DNA of 64,000 nt from Plasmodium relictum (taxonomy: Eukaryota; Apicomplexa; Aconoidasida; Haemosporida; Plasmodiidae). Position numbers and translations under genes: made by a program. The notes beneath the pieces are model-generated. The model did not search any database. It saw nothing but the letters and a program-made list of their open reading frames with translations, and was not told where the DNA came from. Positions 22,452 through 33,072 of the stretch are shown here, piece by piece; positions within the stretch are counted from its first letter, which is position 1, and each line of letters starts with the position of its first letter. The stretch is taken from the NCBI RefSeq assembly GCF_900005765.1, contig NC_041685.1, forward strand, positions 434,001-498,000. The letters run 5' to 3'.

Positions 22452-23138
22452 CACATAATTATATTTGTAAGAAAACCAAAATAAATATATGTTAATATCT
22501 CAAACTAAAATGGAATAAAATAGCATATATTTATAAGTGTATAGGTAGATAGATGTTTTAAAAAAAATAGAAATTATCAAATTACAAAACTTACCAACAC
22601 TAAATATGGCATCGGGAGAAAAAACGCTAGAACTACTTATAAAAATATTTTCTATATTTTTTTTATAAGCTTTTAATATAGAAACATGAGATTTATATTT
22701 TGTTCTTAATATATTAATTATATTATTTACTATTAGAGTGTGAGTAAAGTGAGATATATATATTCTAAAAAAATTTTTAAAAATGTAATCATCTTTAAAA
22801 CCTTGTTTTTTTAAATTATCATATTTAGTATATTTTTCTATTAATAGTATTCTATCATACTTTTTTTTATACATTTCATTTGATATTATATTATAACTAA
22901 ATTCATTTTTTGTTTCTTTTGGAGAATTTGAACAAATACTATCATTTACATTATTGTTTTTTTTTTCTTCTTCATTTTCTCTTTTAATTACATCATTAAC
23001 ATATTTATCTGATATAACTGAATTACTTCTTTTTAAAATCCTTTGTTCATTTATATGTGGTATCATCTTCCAGTTCTTAGTGTTACTTAAATTATAGACA
23101 TTAATTTTTCTTACGTGTTCAGATAAATATCTTCGCAT
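21128..23138 (-). CDS. NADK: NAD kinase, NADK2 (mitochondrial) type
   Basis: Phosphorylates NAD to NADP. Two exons, 22595-23138 and 21128-22329 (donor GTAAGT, acceptor TTAAG). The join reconstructs the catalytic loop FSPDAIFSVGGDGTYLESA, and the spliced product is 581 aa. GGDGT is at residues 182-186, with the substrate-binding motif GINSDPKGSEGKLCL at about 215-229 and the diphosphate loop TSGTGSTAW at 451-459. The SDPKGSEGKLCL string is the form seen in the NADK2 branch (NTDPERSEGHLCL in animals) rather than in cytosolic NADK. Low-complexity insertions fill about 235-370. The N-terminus MRRYLSEHVRKINVYNLSNTKNWK is basic with few acidic residues, which is compatible with import into mitochondria. 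Location is inference. Confidence 0.92.
22413..22448. repeat. (AT)n microsatellite in the NADK intron
   Basis: Uninterrupted alternating A/T run within the single intron (22330-22594) of the NAD kinase gene. Confidence 0.85.
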
Positions 23139-23455
23139 AATTTTTACATATTTTGCCCCTTGAGTTTGAATTATTAAAAGTAAATATTAAAATTTCATTA
23201 GGAACAAATAAGTTATAACTGAACTTAAATTTACATAAAAGAAAAAATATATAATCAATCATTTATTATTATAGCCTTTTATCAAAATGTTATTTTTTCT
23301 TTTTTGATTAAATCTTATTTTTAAATTATGAACACTTAAATATTACATACATATATTAATCATTTCTTTTTTTTTTTTTGAAGAAACTTGTAATATATTT
23401 AACTCAAATTATTTAATTATATCTTTTTTTTTTTTTTTTCGTGTTTTTTTTTTAA

Positions 23456-23501
<46 letters not shown>

Positions 23502-24347
23502 TATGAGTGTAATGTGTTAAGTTTTTTTTTTCTATAATTACCCATATTAAAAAAAGAATTATTATACGAGAGTTTTATTTTTCTTCTGTCAAAAAAAAAA
23601 TAATTTTTTTTTTATCATATATTTATTAAATTAATTATCGTTATAACTTCGAATGCAAAACACATATTTAAATAAAAAATATTATAAGTAAATGTATATT
23701 TCATAAAATAAAAATAATAGTAAAAGAATTATGTGTGTTTATAAAATAAAAAGTTGTAACTTTATGTGAATAACTTCATAATCATTAAAAAATTTATACA
23801 TTATTTTCACATAAAAATATGTTTTATTATATTTTTAATTTTCTTTAAAATTTTTTTTTATTTTTTCAATATATCTAATTCAGACAAAAAATAAAGATTA
23901 AAAAAAAAAAAGAGAAATTTACATAATAACATAATTTAAAAATTCATTTTATCAACTGTTATTATTTCTATTAATATAATCTTAAATATTTTAAATATAT
24001 ATAATATTTATATTAGTTCATCACTGGAATAAGTAATTTAATATTTAAATATAAAAGTAAATTTATATAATCTATATATATTATTTCTTTATATACAGTA
24101 GCTAATATATTCCATTTTTTATATAAGAAAACAGAGAATTTTTAGTTAATATTTAAGTTAATAATTTCTATTTACTTTTTATACTTCTCTGTAAAATATG
24201 TGGAGTTGAACGTTTTTTAAATTTCATAAATAGTTTAATAAAATTTTTTTTAAAAAAAAATTCATAAAATACTAAAAAAAAAATGCAATAAAAGTTTATT
24301 CTATTGAGAAAAAAACATAAATTATGAAAACAGAAGTTAAGGAAGAA
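23139..24347. other. Intergenic
   Basis: Promoter of NAD kinase plus 3' region of EF-P. It holds one of the longest poly(T) tracts in the window (about 23467-23496). I searched the - strand here for a further EF-P exon (a GGTKPATLETG-like domain III) and saw none. Confidence 0.6.
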
Positions 24348-24690
24348 TTACTTTTTCCTTAAGGTTGCTAATAAGGAAGAGGGCAAATTAACTTTAATAA
24401 TTTTCTCTTCATGTTTAAAAACACTTACTTGTAAACCTGGCTCTAAATATTCTTCTGAAATTCCAAAAATATTTAGAGGAATCTCTATATCTTCATAATT
24501 TTCATCTAAACACACAACTATATTTTTTTGTTTATCAGTATACTGAATTTTTACATTCATTTTTACAGGTTCAATTTTTTCTACTTTTGCTTGGCAGGCA
24601 AATTTTGTTGATGCACTTTTCAATGTACTTAAATCAATATAAGAAATCTGATAGAATAAAAAATGAAAAAAAAAAGGATAAATAAATATG

Positions 24691-24722
<32 letters not shown>

Positions 24723-25013
24723 GACAAAATAAATAAACAATAAAATATATGCACAAAAAAATATAAAAAATATATATATTTTCACCATATTTGTGGTAGC
24801 TAATCTTCCTTGTTTAATTTGCCTTTGTTCTGTTACTTCACAATATTTATCATTATGCAGAAATATATTACCACTTCTTAACTCATTGACTAGAACAGAT
24901 ACATATTTTTTTAAATTAAAAAAATAATTATTTTCCAATGAGTTATTTAACTTAATTCTCGTCAAAATATTATTTATTTGACCTGATTGAATAATTTTGT
25001 TTATGTTCATCAT
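24348..25013 (-). CDS. Organellar elongation factor P, two-domain form
   Basis: EF-P stimulates peptide bond formation at proline runs on bacterial-type ribosomes, so an organelle is expected; a leader of about 40 residues (MMNINKIIQSGQINNILTRIKLNN) precedes the conserved part. Exons are 24786-25013 and 24348-24647 (donor GTGAAA, acceptor ATCAG), giving 175 aa. Domain I contains LRSGNIFLHNDKYCEVTEQRQIKQGRLATT. Domain II runs from about 85 (LSTLKSASTKFACQAKVEKIEPVKMNVKIQYTD) to FKHEEKIIKVNLPSS. Two things are odd. The residue aligned with the modified Lys34 of E. coli (PGK) is Arg70 (QGR). The protein stops at ATLRKK right after domain II, with no domain III. The second-domain match (ENYEDIEIPLNIFG) fits EF-P better than eIF5A. 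A missed 3' exon cannot be excluded. Confidence 0.85.
24693..24722. repeat. (AT)n run in the EF-P intron
   Basis: Alternating A/T stretch inside the EF-P intron (24648-24785). Confidence 0.8.
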
Positions 25014-25628
25014 TTTTATTATTATTTTATTTTTTTATAATAAAATTTATAGCTTATTTCCAAAATTTTACATTTATTAAAGAAAAAAAAAATTAAAAAT
25101 ATATCAATCTTTAATTACTTTTTATCACTAATTTTTTTATAGTAAATATTATTTTTCTTTAATATCATAAAAATGGAGTGCTCTATAAACCTTTAAAAAT
25201 AAAATATGCTATTTTATTGCAAAATGATTTAAATCTTGTTTTTCAATTAATTAAATTAAGAATAATAATAGTAATTTTAATTCTATTTATTTAATTTTTT
25301 TTTTTTTTTACCAATTAACATACGAACTTTTACATATATTTATTTTTTCATATGTTCATTCACATTTTTTTTTTTTTTAATCAAAGCAACATTTATTGTA
25401 GAATTATTTAAAATTACAGTATTTTTTTTTTATAGTATTTCACGTTATTATAGAAATATATGAAAATTTTTTAGTTACCTTTTAAACATTTTTAATTGAA
25501 TTTAAAATAAAAGATAAAAAAGACTTCAAACTAAATATTTTTTAAAAAATTGAAGTTTATTTTATAGAGAATTAAAAATTTAAATTTTAAATAAAAAAAA
25601 AAAAAAAATTAAAATTGATTAAAAATGA
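25014..25628. other. Intergenic
   Basis: A/T-rich spacer between the 5' end of EF-P and the 3' end of the CPBP protease, both on -. No feature seen. Confidence 0.6.
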
Positions 25629-27086
25629 TTAATTATATAAAGAAGTTAAAAATACATATAAATTCCAAAAAGAATGAATAAGCATGGTAACAAGTATATT
25701 ATCTGTATATATATATATATATGACCAAAAAAAAGATAAAAAGAATAAAGGTAGTAAATTAAAGACATTAAGGTGATGAATTGCAAAAAATAAAGATGAA
25801 AATATAACAGAATAATGTATGTTCATAAATAAATTCAAACTTTTAAGAACAAAAAACCTATATATATATTCTTCAAAAAAAGGTGCACTAAAACAAGGGC
25901 TAATTATACACAAAATTGTTGATATTAATTCTCTTTCATTTACAATTTCATCAATACTATTATCAGAATATACTTCATCATTGTTAAAATAATTTAAAAT
26001 TATGTTATTTAAAACATCTACTATATTAAAAATAAAATGCGAAAACATGTAACCATATATTACTTTAAAAGACCAACTTTCTCTGTATAGAAAATTCAAA
26101 TTGCTTTTTTTTTGTTTAAAATAAGGATACAACAATTTCCGAATTATTATTATACTGCATGCTACCCACATAAAGTGGCCGCTTAGTATCTATAAAAAAA
26201 AAAGAAAAAAAAGAAAAAAATATATACACATACCATATAAGTACATATGCATTTTTTTTTTTTTATAACTTGTAATGATTTTTTTATATTTTCTGAAACC
26301 GAAAACTTAAAAACTTTTAAAAAACTTAAAATATTCTCTGTATATAAGGATATGTATCCTAAAAAAAAAAAAAAGAGAATATATATATATATATTATATA
26401 TATGTATATATGCGTTTGAAATGTATTTTTTTTTTTTTTTTTTTACCTGACAAAATGTATGATGCAATTAAAAGAACTGATATAGATAAAATATTTTTTT
26501 TTTTATTTTCCTGCAATTCTAGCTTAAATCTATTAAAGTTCAATTTCTGTCTAAATTTTTCTATGTTTTTTTTAATATCTTTTAGAAAATATAAAGATGC
26601 TAAAATAAAAAGTGTATTATTAAAATCAAGACTCATAAAGATATTTGAATGATTTGGTATTAGCTGATATGGAAGGAGAATAAGAAAATGTTTAGAAAGA
26701 AGATAGAAATGTAAAAAAAAAAAGCACACAGAAATGAGGATTTGTTTTTGTAATGAATTTTTAAATAATATATTTTTAGTTTTTCTAAATATATTTTTTA
26801 TGTATTCTAAACTTTTTATAAAAAGTAACGAATTTTTTTTATAAAAATTAAAAATATATTTCCTTAGTATATTTTGATATCTTCTATTTACTGAATCTTT
26901 TTCTTTAGACGAATAAATTTTTACTTTGTTGTAATTGTAAAATTTCTTCTTTTTCAATACATTATAATTTGCAACATTTCTATTTACTATTCCATATCTA
27001 TTTATGCTTATTTGTGTTTTTTTAATATTATAACTCTCTATATACAACCATAAAAATATATTAAAATAAAAAAATTTAAACATCAT
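25629..27086 (-). CDS. CPBP (CAAX/Abi) family intramembrane protease
   Basis: Three exons, 26447-27086, 26234-26358 and 25629-26189 (donors GTAAAA and GTATGT), with a spliced length of 441 aa. The C-terminal third carries the family motifs in order. EExxxR is at 361-366 (FFEEYIYRFF), the second motif with histidines is at 393-394 (FFAIHHLN), and the third is LIHSFWN (His427, Asn431). In the Rce1/CPBP fold the Glu and His residues form the catalytic site within the membrane. About seven or eight hydrophobic segments are spread through the protein. The N-terminus MMFKFFYFNIFLWLYIES is an ER-type signal followed by an Asn/Lys/Tyr-rich stretch, as in apicoplast-targeted proteins. Whether it cleaves prenylated CAAX proteins or another substrate cannot be read from sequence. 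The ends of exon 2 rest on phase and good splice sites. Confidence 0.85.
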
Positions 27087-27650
27087 CTTTTAATTTTTAA
27101 CATTTTTTTGTTTAATCTCTTCTTTTTTTTCTTTCATTTTTAATAAGAATAAAAAATAAAGTATTTTATAAAGAAAAAATATATATATACATATACATAA
27201 AATCAATAAAATGGGAAGATAATAAGAAAAAATATAAAAGTATTCTCAAGTTTTAAAAATGATAAGAAAATATTATAGAAATTGATAACAAATTAAAAAA
27301 TATATATATTTATTTTATTTACATATATTATTTTTGTAATAAATATTTATATATATTATATTTTACCCTTAAAAAAAAAAAAAATGAATAAAATGAAAAG
27401 GTAAACATATTAACCAAAAGGAAAAAAATTTTGATGAATTTTTTTTTTTAATAAATAGAATTAATACTAAATGTTTTAAACTTCTTAATATAAAAAATAT
27501 TTTTATACATGTATTTTTTAATTTTATTGAACATTAAAATTTTTGGATAAAAAAAAAAAAGATTAAATATAGATTTAATACTACTAATTATATGTTAATT
27601 TTATGTAATATTCATATTTTTATTATTTTACATATTTTTTATGAAGTTTA
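27087..27650. other. Divergent promoter region
   Basis: A/T-rich spacer between the starts of the CPBP protease (-) and the 1043-aa protein (+). Nothing gene-like is seen. Confidence 0.6.
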
Positions 27651-30600
27651 ATGTATATGGATAAAAACTTTGTCTTAAAAGAAATAGAAAAAAGTGAATG
27701 TAATTCTGAAATTTTTTTAAACAGTTATTTTGGAACATTAATAAAAGAAAATGATGAAAATGAAATATTAAAAAGTGTAAAAAGTTTAAAAAATGAAATC
27801 CAGGAACAAAAACATTATGTGAACAATAACATAAGAGGGGAAATAGAAAATTATAAAGAAAAGATTCATCAAATGAGGTGTTACACTGATACAATGAACG
27901 AAAAGTTGATTAATATAAATATAACAAACAAAAGAAGTGAAAATATAACAAATTTGGATAAAAAGAATAATTTATGTAAATTGAAAGAGAAAAAAAAAAA
28001 AAGTCAAGAAGAGATGATTAACGTAAGAAAGGGAAAAATTGAAGAAAATAAAAAAAATGAAGGGAATGATGAAGATGAGATTGAAGACGAAAAAATTAAT
28101 GAAGATGAAATTAAAGACGAGAAAACTCATGAAAATGAGAAAAAGGATGATGATGATGAATTTAAAGAATATGAAAGGAAAAATAATTTAAAGTTTGAAA
28201 ATTCATTAATAAAAAGTATTGAAGCAAAAACAAAATTAGAAAATATAAAAAAGGGTTTGTTGTTCCTAAAAGTTTTTCCTACGCTGAAAAAAGATATAAA
28301 TGAATTATTTTCAAAAACAAAAAGTATGAAATTAGATATTGATGATAAAATGAAAAACGCTTTTACGTTACTTAAAAACTTAATATATATAAATGAAAAT
28401 GAACAAATTATTACATATTTTAAAGAATACTCATCAATTGATGTATCGTTATACTCGAATAAATTCTTTGACGATTTTTTCTCTTTATTAAATGATATCC
28501 TATATTCATATATTTTTGATAAAACAAACATTGATTCCAATGAAATATTAAAAGCATATACTATATTATTTAAAACATATTTGAAATTCACAAATATAAA
28601 GACATACAACAATGAATATTTAATTAATGAAATTATAAAAAAAATTATAGAATTCATAATTATAAATTTTAAAAAAACATTTCTCAAATTTGTTCACTCT
28701 GAAAACGATTCGTTTATATACAATAGCATTATTAATTTTTATCAGTATTTTACTACGTTTATAGAGGAAAGAAAAAATATTATAGAAAAAATATTTTTTA
28801 ATGTTATATATATAGTAAATAATAAAAGTGAAAGAAATTTAAACAAATTTTCTAATACATCTTGTAAATATTCATATTCCTTACTAAATAGAAAGGAGTT
28901 AGCTGAATCTTCTGTTGCAGAAGTAGAAACAAGTGAAATATTTAATGAAAACGAAAATGAATTAAATAAGCAGAAAGTTAACGACTATGTAGAATATGAA
29001 GATAATAATATAAATGAAGATTTTAGTTATATAGAAGATTATTTTGTTTACTTATATAAGGAAAGTATATATGTTGTTTGTAATTATATTGAAAATAGTG
29101 ATTTTATAAAAAATTTAGATTTCTCTAATAAAAATGATAAGACTATTGTAAATAAAAGAAAAAATTTTATATTTAAAATAATGGATTCTTTAAAAATAAG
29201 TTTAAATATTTTATCTAATTCTTCCTTTTTTATTTCAAAAAAAAATTTATTTGAAAAGATATTGAGAGAATCTACTTTTATAAATAAAGTTATAATTAAT
29301 GAATATTTAATTAATGTTACAATAGTTCAACATTTTGATATGGAATATTTTGAAAATATAAATTTAAAAGTGAGCAATTTTGATAGGAATAATTTCATAT
29401 TAGAAGATAAATTGTTGATGTTTTTTGTTGATATACAAAGGGATATTAAAAATGCGATAGAAAAAAAATATTATGAGGTAGATAATAAGGAAATATTTAA
29501 CTCTCATTTTTTTCGATTTGTTATTTTTTTTTCTTTTATATGTAATCATGATACAGAATTTCTTTTCCTTTTCATAAATATGTATAATTTTCTATACGAA
29601 ATTATATATAATATAAAAGAAGAAATAAAAATAATAAAAAGTGAAATTGCTACAAAAAAAAAGGATCAAATAAAAATTAATGAATCTTTACAATTAAAAG
29701 AAGAATTTAATGTATCTAATAAGGTTATTGATTTTATAAAAAATATAATTATAATATTCACAAAGTTATTAAATATATTTAATGATATAATAAAAGAATA
29801 TGAACATTTTAGTTCTTTTATTTTTGAAAAAACATACAATCATTTCAAAAGTAATAATATTTTTAATTACATATCAAAATTTTATTTACAAAAAGAAAAG
29901 TATCCATCTGAAATTGAGGCAAATATTTCATACATACATAATTTTTTCTTTAATGGAGATTTTTCAGAAAAATTAATAAATGCCCAAAACATAAGAACAC
30001 TAAAAAATGAAAGTTCTTCAAAAGATATAGATTCTGAAAAAAATAAATTCACTCTTTCTGAAGAAAATGAAATTAAAAAAAAAAAGGAAGAAAATTCTTC
30101 AAACATACAAGCCATTAAAATGATTAAAATAGTTCCAGATAATTCTCCTGATATAAATTTAGATATAGAAAATGAAGAGTGTGGCAAACATCTTTTTAAG
30201 TCCTCTTTAAGTAAATTAAACGAAATAAAAAATACAATTTTAAAAAATATTATATATTTTTCTTTAATTCCCCTATATGATTATTTAATCAAATATATTT
30301 CAAAAATTATATCTATAAATGATAATGAAAAAATAGAAAATTTTGATCCTGAAGAAAATATTTGCTTAATAGTAGAAACTATTTTCACATACATTGAAAT
30401 ATTTTATGAAAATAAAAATGAATATGTGTTACAACAATTGTTTTACCATTTATCAGAAAAATACGTTTTTTATATAAAAAATGTAAATAATATAAATAAA
30501 AATATTATTTTACAAATTCAATCGGACGTGAATTATCTTATCAATGTATGCAAAAAATTTAAAATAAAAAATTATAAACAATTTTTATTACTTTATCATT

Positions 30601-30782
30601 CTATTTCTTATAGTTTCATTATGAAAAATGATCAAGATCCAAATATGCAATCATCTTTTGAATTATATTTAAATGAGCATATTAACGAAAATGAATTAAG
30701 TTTTAGCATTACGAGTGATGATATTTTAAAAAGTATTTGTTACATCAAACAATTTTTATCGTATCAGGAAATAAAAAATTAA
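27651..30782 (+). CDS. Large helical protein, 1043 aa; possible vesicle-tethering (COG/VPS51-like) subunit
   Basis: Single exon from ATG 27651. Residues about 20-100 (FLNSYFGTLIKENDENEILKSV, QEQKHYVNNNIRGEIENYKEKIHQMR) resemble the short N-terminal segment of VPS51/COG-type tether subunits, where a FDxxxY...L-type motif precedes a coiled coil ending in a conserved helix. An acidic Lys/Glu/Asp tract covers about 105-175 (DEDEIEDEKINEDEIKDEKTHE). The rest is predominantly alpha-helical, with evenly spaced Leu/Ile/Phe, a second low-complexity break near 765-830, and no membrane segment or catalytic motif. The tether assignment is a weak, shape-based guess. An unrelated scaffold protein is equally possible. 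Confidence 0.6.
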   Translation: MYMDKNFVLKEIEKSECNSEIFLNSYFGTLIKENDENEILKSVKSLKNEIQEQKHYVNNNIRGEIENYKEKIHQMRCYTDTMNEKLININITNKRSENITNLDKKNNLCKLKEKKKKSQEEMINVRKGKIEENKKNEGNDEDEIEDEKINEDEIKDEKTHENEKKDDDDEFKEYERKNNLKFENSLIKSIEAKTKLENIKKGLLFLKVFPTLKKDINELFSKTKSMKLDIDDKMKNAFTLLKNLIYINENEQIITYFKEYSSIDVSLYSNKFFDDFFSLLNDILYSYIFDKTNIDSNEILKAYTILFKTYLKFTNIKTYNNEYLINEIIKKIIEFIIINFKKTFLKFVHSENDSFIYNSIINFYQYFTTFIEERKNIIEKIFFNVIYIVNNKSERNLNKFSNTSCKYSYSLLNRKELAESSVAEVETSEIFNENENELNKQKVNDYVEYEDNNINEDFSYIEDYFVYLYKESIYVVCNYIENSDFIKNLDFSNKNDKTIVNKRKNFIFKIMDSLKISLNILSNSSFFISKKNLFEKILRESTFINKVIINEYLINVTIVQHFDMEYFENINLKVSNFDRNNFILEDKLLMFFVDIQRDIKNAIEKKYYEVDNKEIFNSHFFRFVIFFSFICNHDTEFLFLFINMYNFLYEIIYNIKEEIKIIKSEIATKKKDQIKINESLQLKEEFNVSNKVIDFIKNIIIIFTKLLNIFNDIIKEYEHFSSFIFEKTYNHFKSNNIFNYISKFYLQKEKYPSEIEANISYIHNFFFNGDFSEKLINAQNIRTLKNESSSKDIDSEKNKFTLSEENEIKKKKEENSSNIQAIKMIKIVPDNSPDINLDIENEECGKHLFKSSLSKLNEIKNTILKNIIYFSLIPLYDYLIKYISKIISINDNEKIENFDPEENICLIVETIFTYIEIFYENKNEYVLQQLFYHLSEKYVFYIKNVNNINKNIILQIQSDVNYLINVCKKFKIKNYKQFLLLYHSISYSFIMKNDQDPNMQSSFELYLNEHINENELSFSITSDDILKSICYIKQFLSYQEIKN

Positions 30783-31320
30783 ATTTATTCAATAATTTTT
30801 TATTTGTTTATTTTATTCTATTTTATTTTTTTCTATATAATTTTATTATTGTTATACTTTTTATTTAATCAAGTTTTTTCTTTATATATTTTATCAAAGA
30901 AAAAAAAAAGAAAAAAAGCATTTATTTCTTAAATAATAAATTTTTTATTTGCTATTTCAAATATAAATTACAATAACTTTTTCATTTCTCTAAATTAAAA
31001 AAATTATGTTATATTTTAAATATTTTTAATTATTCTTCATTACTTTTTTTTTTCACGGAAATGATTCCACATGAAATTAATTACATATTAGAGTATGTGT
31101 AATTTTCAATTTTAAATTATATAAATTGTTTTATTTAATCTTTTTTTTTTTTTTTTTTTTCTATATTATTTAAAAATTGTATATTTGTATATATTCATAT
31201 GGTGAAATTTATTAGCATTTTTATGTAAAAATGAAGACATTTTATCGTTAAAATATATATTTTATATTATAGTTTTATTTTATTTTAATTATATATTCTT
31301 ATATTTTTTAAAATGAAAAT
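30783..31320. other. Intergenic
   Basis: A/T-rich spacer between two + strand genes, with a long poly(T) tract near 31140-31160. No feature seen. Confidence 0.6.
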
Positions 31321-33072
31321 ATGATATATTTTCAATTTTTTTTTTGTATATTTCTGTTTTTTTTAAATAAAATCATTGTAAATAATATAAATATAAAAAA
31401 AAAATGCGCCCAATTGAACAAAATTTCATCTAATAAAATAAATTTTAAGAGCTTGAATTGTGATAAATTATTTTTTCTTTATTTTAAAAATACAAAAAAA
31501 TATAATGGAATCCAAAGAAGAAAAAGAGTTTATTTTGAAAGAAGTGGAATAAACGTACCTAAAGATGTAGCTATGTTTGGCAGAACAAACGTTTATTACA
31601 TAAGAGAAAGTATTTACAATAAAAACGAAAACAATTTAGTTGAAAATGAAATAAATTCGTTAAATATAGAGGAACTTAATGATATAGAAAATTATTATAC
31701 AGGAAATACAAATATAAGTAACACAGATATAAATAATGCAGGTGATAAATTGAATTCATTTGGTGTTTCAGAGGAAAATAGTAATACTAGTAATATTAAC
31801 AAAAATACAAATGATGAAGAAGATGAAAAATCAGGTGATAATGTTTTTAATTATATAAATAAAAAAAGAGATTATATTTCTCAAGTTGGAAATACTCCTA
31901 AAGTTGATGTTTATGAAAGAACATACAAAGCTGATGAAAAAAAATTACAAAGAATTTTTGAAAATGTAAATGAAGTTAACTTACAATTATTAAAAGATAT
32001 AAAAAGTATTGATGAAAAAGAAAAACTTATAAATAAAAAAGTAATTGAAAAAGTAAGAGAAGATATAAAAAGGTTTCAAGAAACAAATGAAATTATAGAT
32101 GTCAAAGGTAATATTATAAAGCAAAGTAGTGAAACAAAAAATAAAGATGAATCAAAAAAAAACACCTCTAACACAGATATGGATGATGAGGAAAAAAATG
32201 AAGTAATTAAAAAATTATATATGGTTGATAAAAAAACAGATAAATATTTAGAGGAGGACGTTTATTTTGTTATACAGATGTGGCTACCAGATATTAGAAT
32301 TGATGATACCCTTATACTTATAGATAATATAGAAAAATTTTATAATGATTTTGACATTTCAAAATATTATGAAAAATTTAAAGAAATAAAAAACAGAAAT
32401 TTTTCTTATGATTTATCCTCATATGAAATTGAAAATGTTCCTAAAAACATTAATGACGATACCGAAATAGAGTGTGAACATGTTAATTCGTATAATAATA
32501 CATATAACAAACTGAACAATTATAATTTAAAAAAGTATACATATACCTACACCACTAATGAAAATATGGATACTAAATTTAATAAAAATGAGCCTATGCC
32601 CCCTATTGTTCTAATTAATACAAAAAAAAATTTAATGGTTCAAGAATGGGAATGTAAAAATTTTAAAAATAGGCAAAAAAGAGATAAATCTTATGAATAT
32701 ACAAGAATTCAAAGGGCCTTCAGGCCATTTTCTTATGTGGATCTAAGTGACATAAATTGTATATATAAAAACAATTTTCTCCAAGTAAAAATGAAGTTAT
32801 CTCATAGAAAATACAAAAATGACATTTACCCATTTTTTGTTCCTATTAAAAGAAATTCTGATGAATTACTAGATTTTAATGGATATAAGAAGAATGGAGA
32901 TAATGCTTGGTCCTTTTTTTGGCATAATTTTAATTATGACAAAGACACAGATTATAGCTTTTTAAATAAAAACATAAAATTAAATATAACAGAAACAAAA
33001 TTTCAAGAAGTTAGTAAAAAGAAATCAAAGAAAATTATGAGAAAGATTTTAAAAGAAAGAAAAGGGAAATGA
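31321..33072 (+). CDS. Signal-peptide-bearing unknown protein, 583 aa (apicoplast candidate)
   Basis: Not recognised. The N-terminus MIYFQFFFCIFLFFLNKIIV is a strong hydrophobic signal, followed by about 60 residues rich in Lys/Asn and poor in acid (NINIKKKCAQLNKISSNKIN), the usual bipartite apicoplast leader. An Asn/Glu-rich low-complexity block lies at about 100-180. The better-conserved-looking parts are KVDVYERTYKADEKKLQRIFENVNEVNLQLLKDI (about 196-229), EEDVYFVIQMWLPDIRIDDTLILIDNIEKFY (about 315-345), and a C-terminal block with RAFRPFSYVDLSD and NAWSFFWHNFNYDKDTDYSF. It ends with a very basic tail (KKKSKKIMRKILKERKGK), which could contact RNA. Function is unknown. Confidence 0.65.
   Translation: MIYFQFFFCIFLFFLNKIIVNNINIKKKCAQLNKISSNKINFKSLNCDKLFFLYFKNTKKYNGIQRRKRVYFERSGINVPKDVAMFGRTNVYYIRESIYNKNENNLVENEINSLNIEELNDIENYYTGNTNISNTDINNAGDKLNSFGVSEENSNTSNINKNTNDEEDEKSGDNVFNYINKKRDYISQVGNTPKVDVYERTYKADEKKLQRIFENVNEVNLQLLKDIKSIDEKEKLINKKVIEKVREDIKRFQETNEIIDVKGNIIKQSSETKNKDESKKNTSNTDMDDEEKNEVIKKLYMVDKKTDKYLEEDVYFVIQMWLPDIRIDDTLILIDNIEKFYNDFDISKYYEKFKEIKNRNFSYDLSSYEIENVPKNINDDTEIECEHVNSYNNTYNKLNNYNLKKYTYTYTTNENMDTKFNKNEPMPPIVLINTKKNLMVQEWECKNFKNRQKRDKSYEYTRIQRAFRPFSYVDLSDINCIYKNNFLQVKMKLSHRKYKNDIYPFFVPIKRNSDELLDFNGYKKNGDNAWSFFWHNFNYDKDTDYSFLNKNIKLNITETKFQEVSKKKSKKIMRKILKERKGK

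Noticed and set aside
23139-24347. A third EF-P exon coding domain III
   Set aside because: Read on the - strand; no acceptor followed by anything resembling the domain III motifs.
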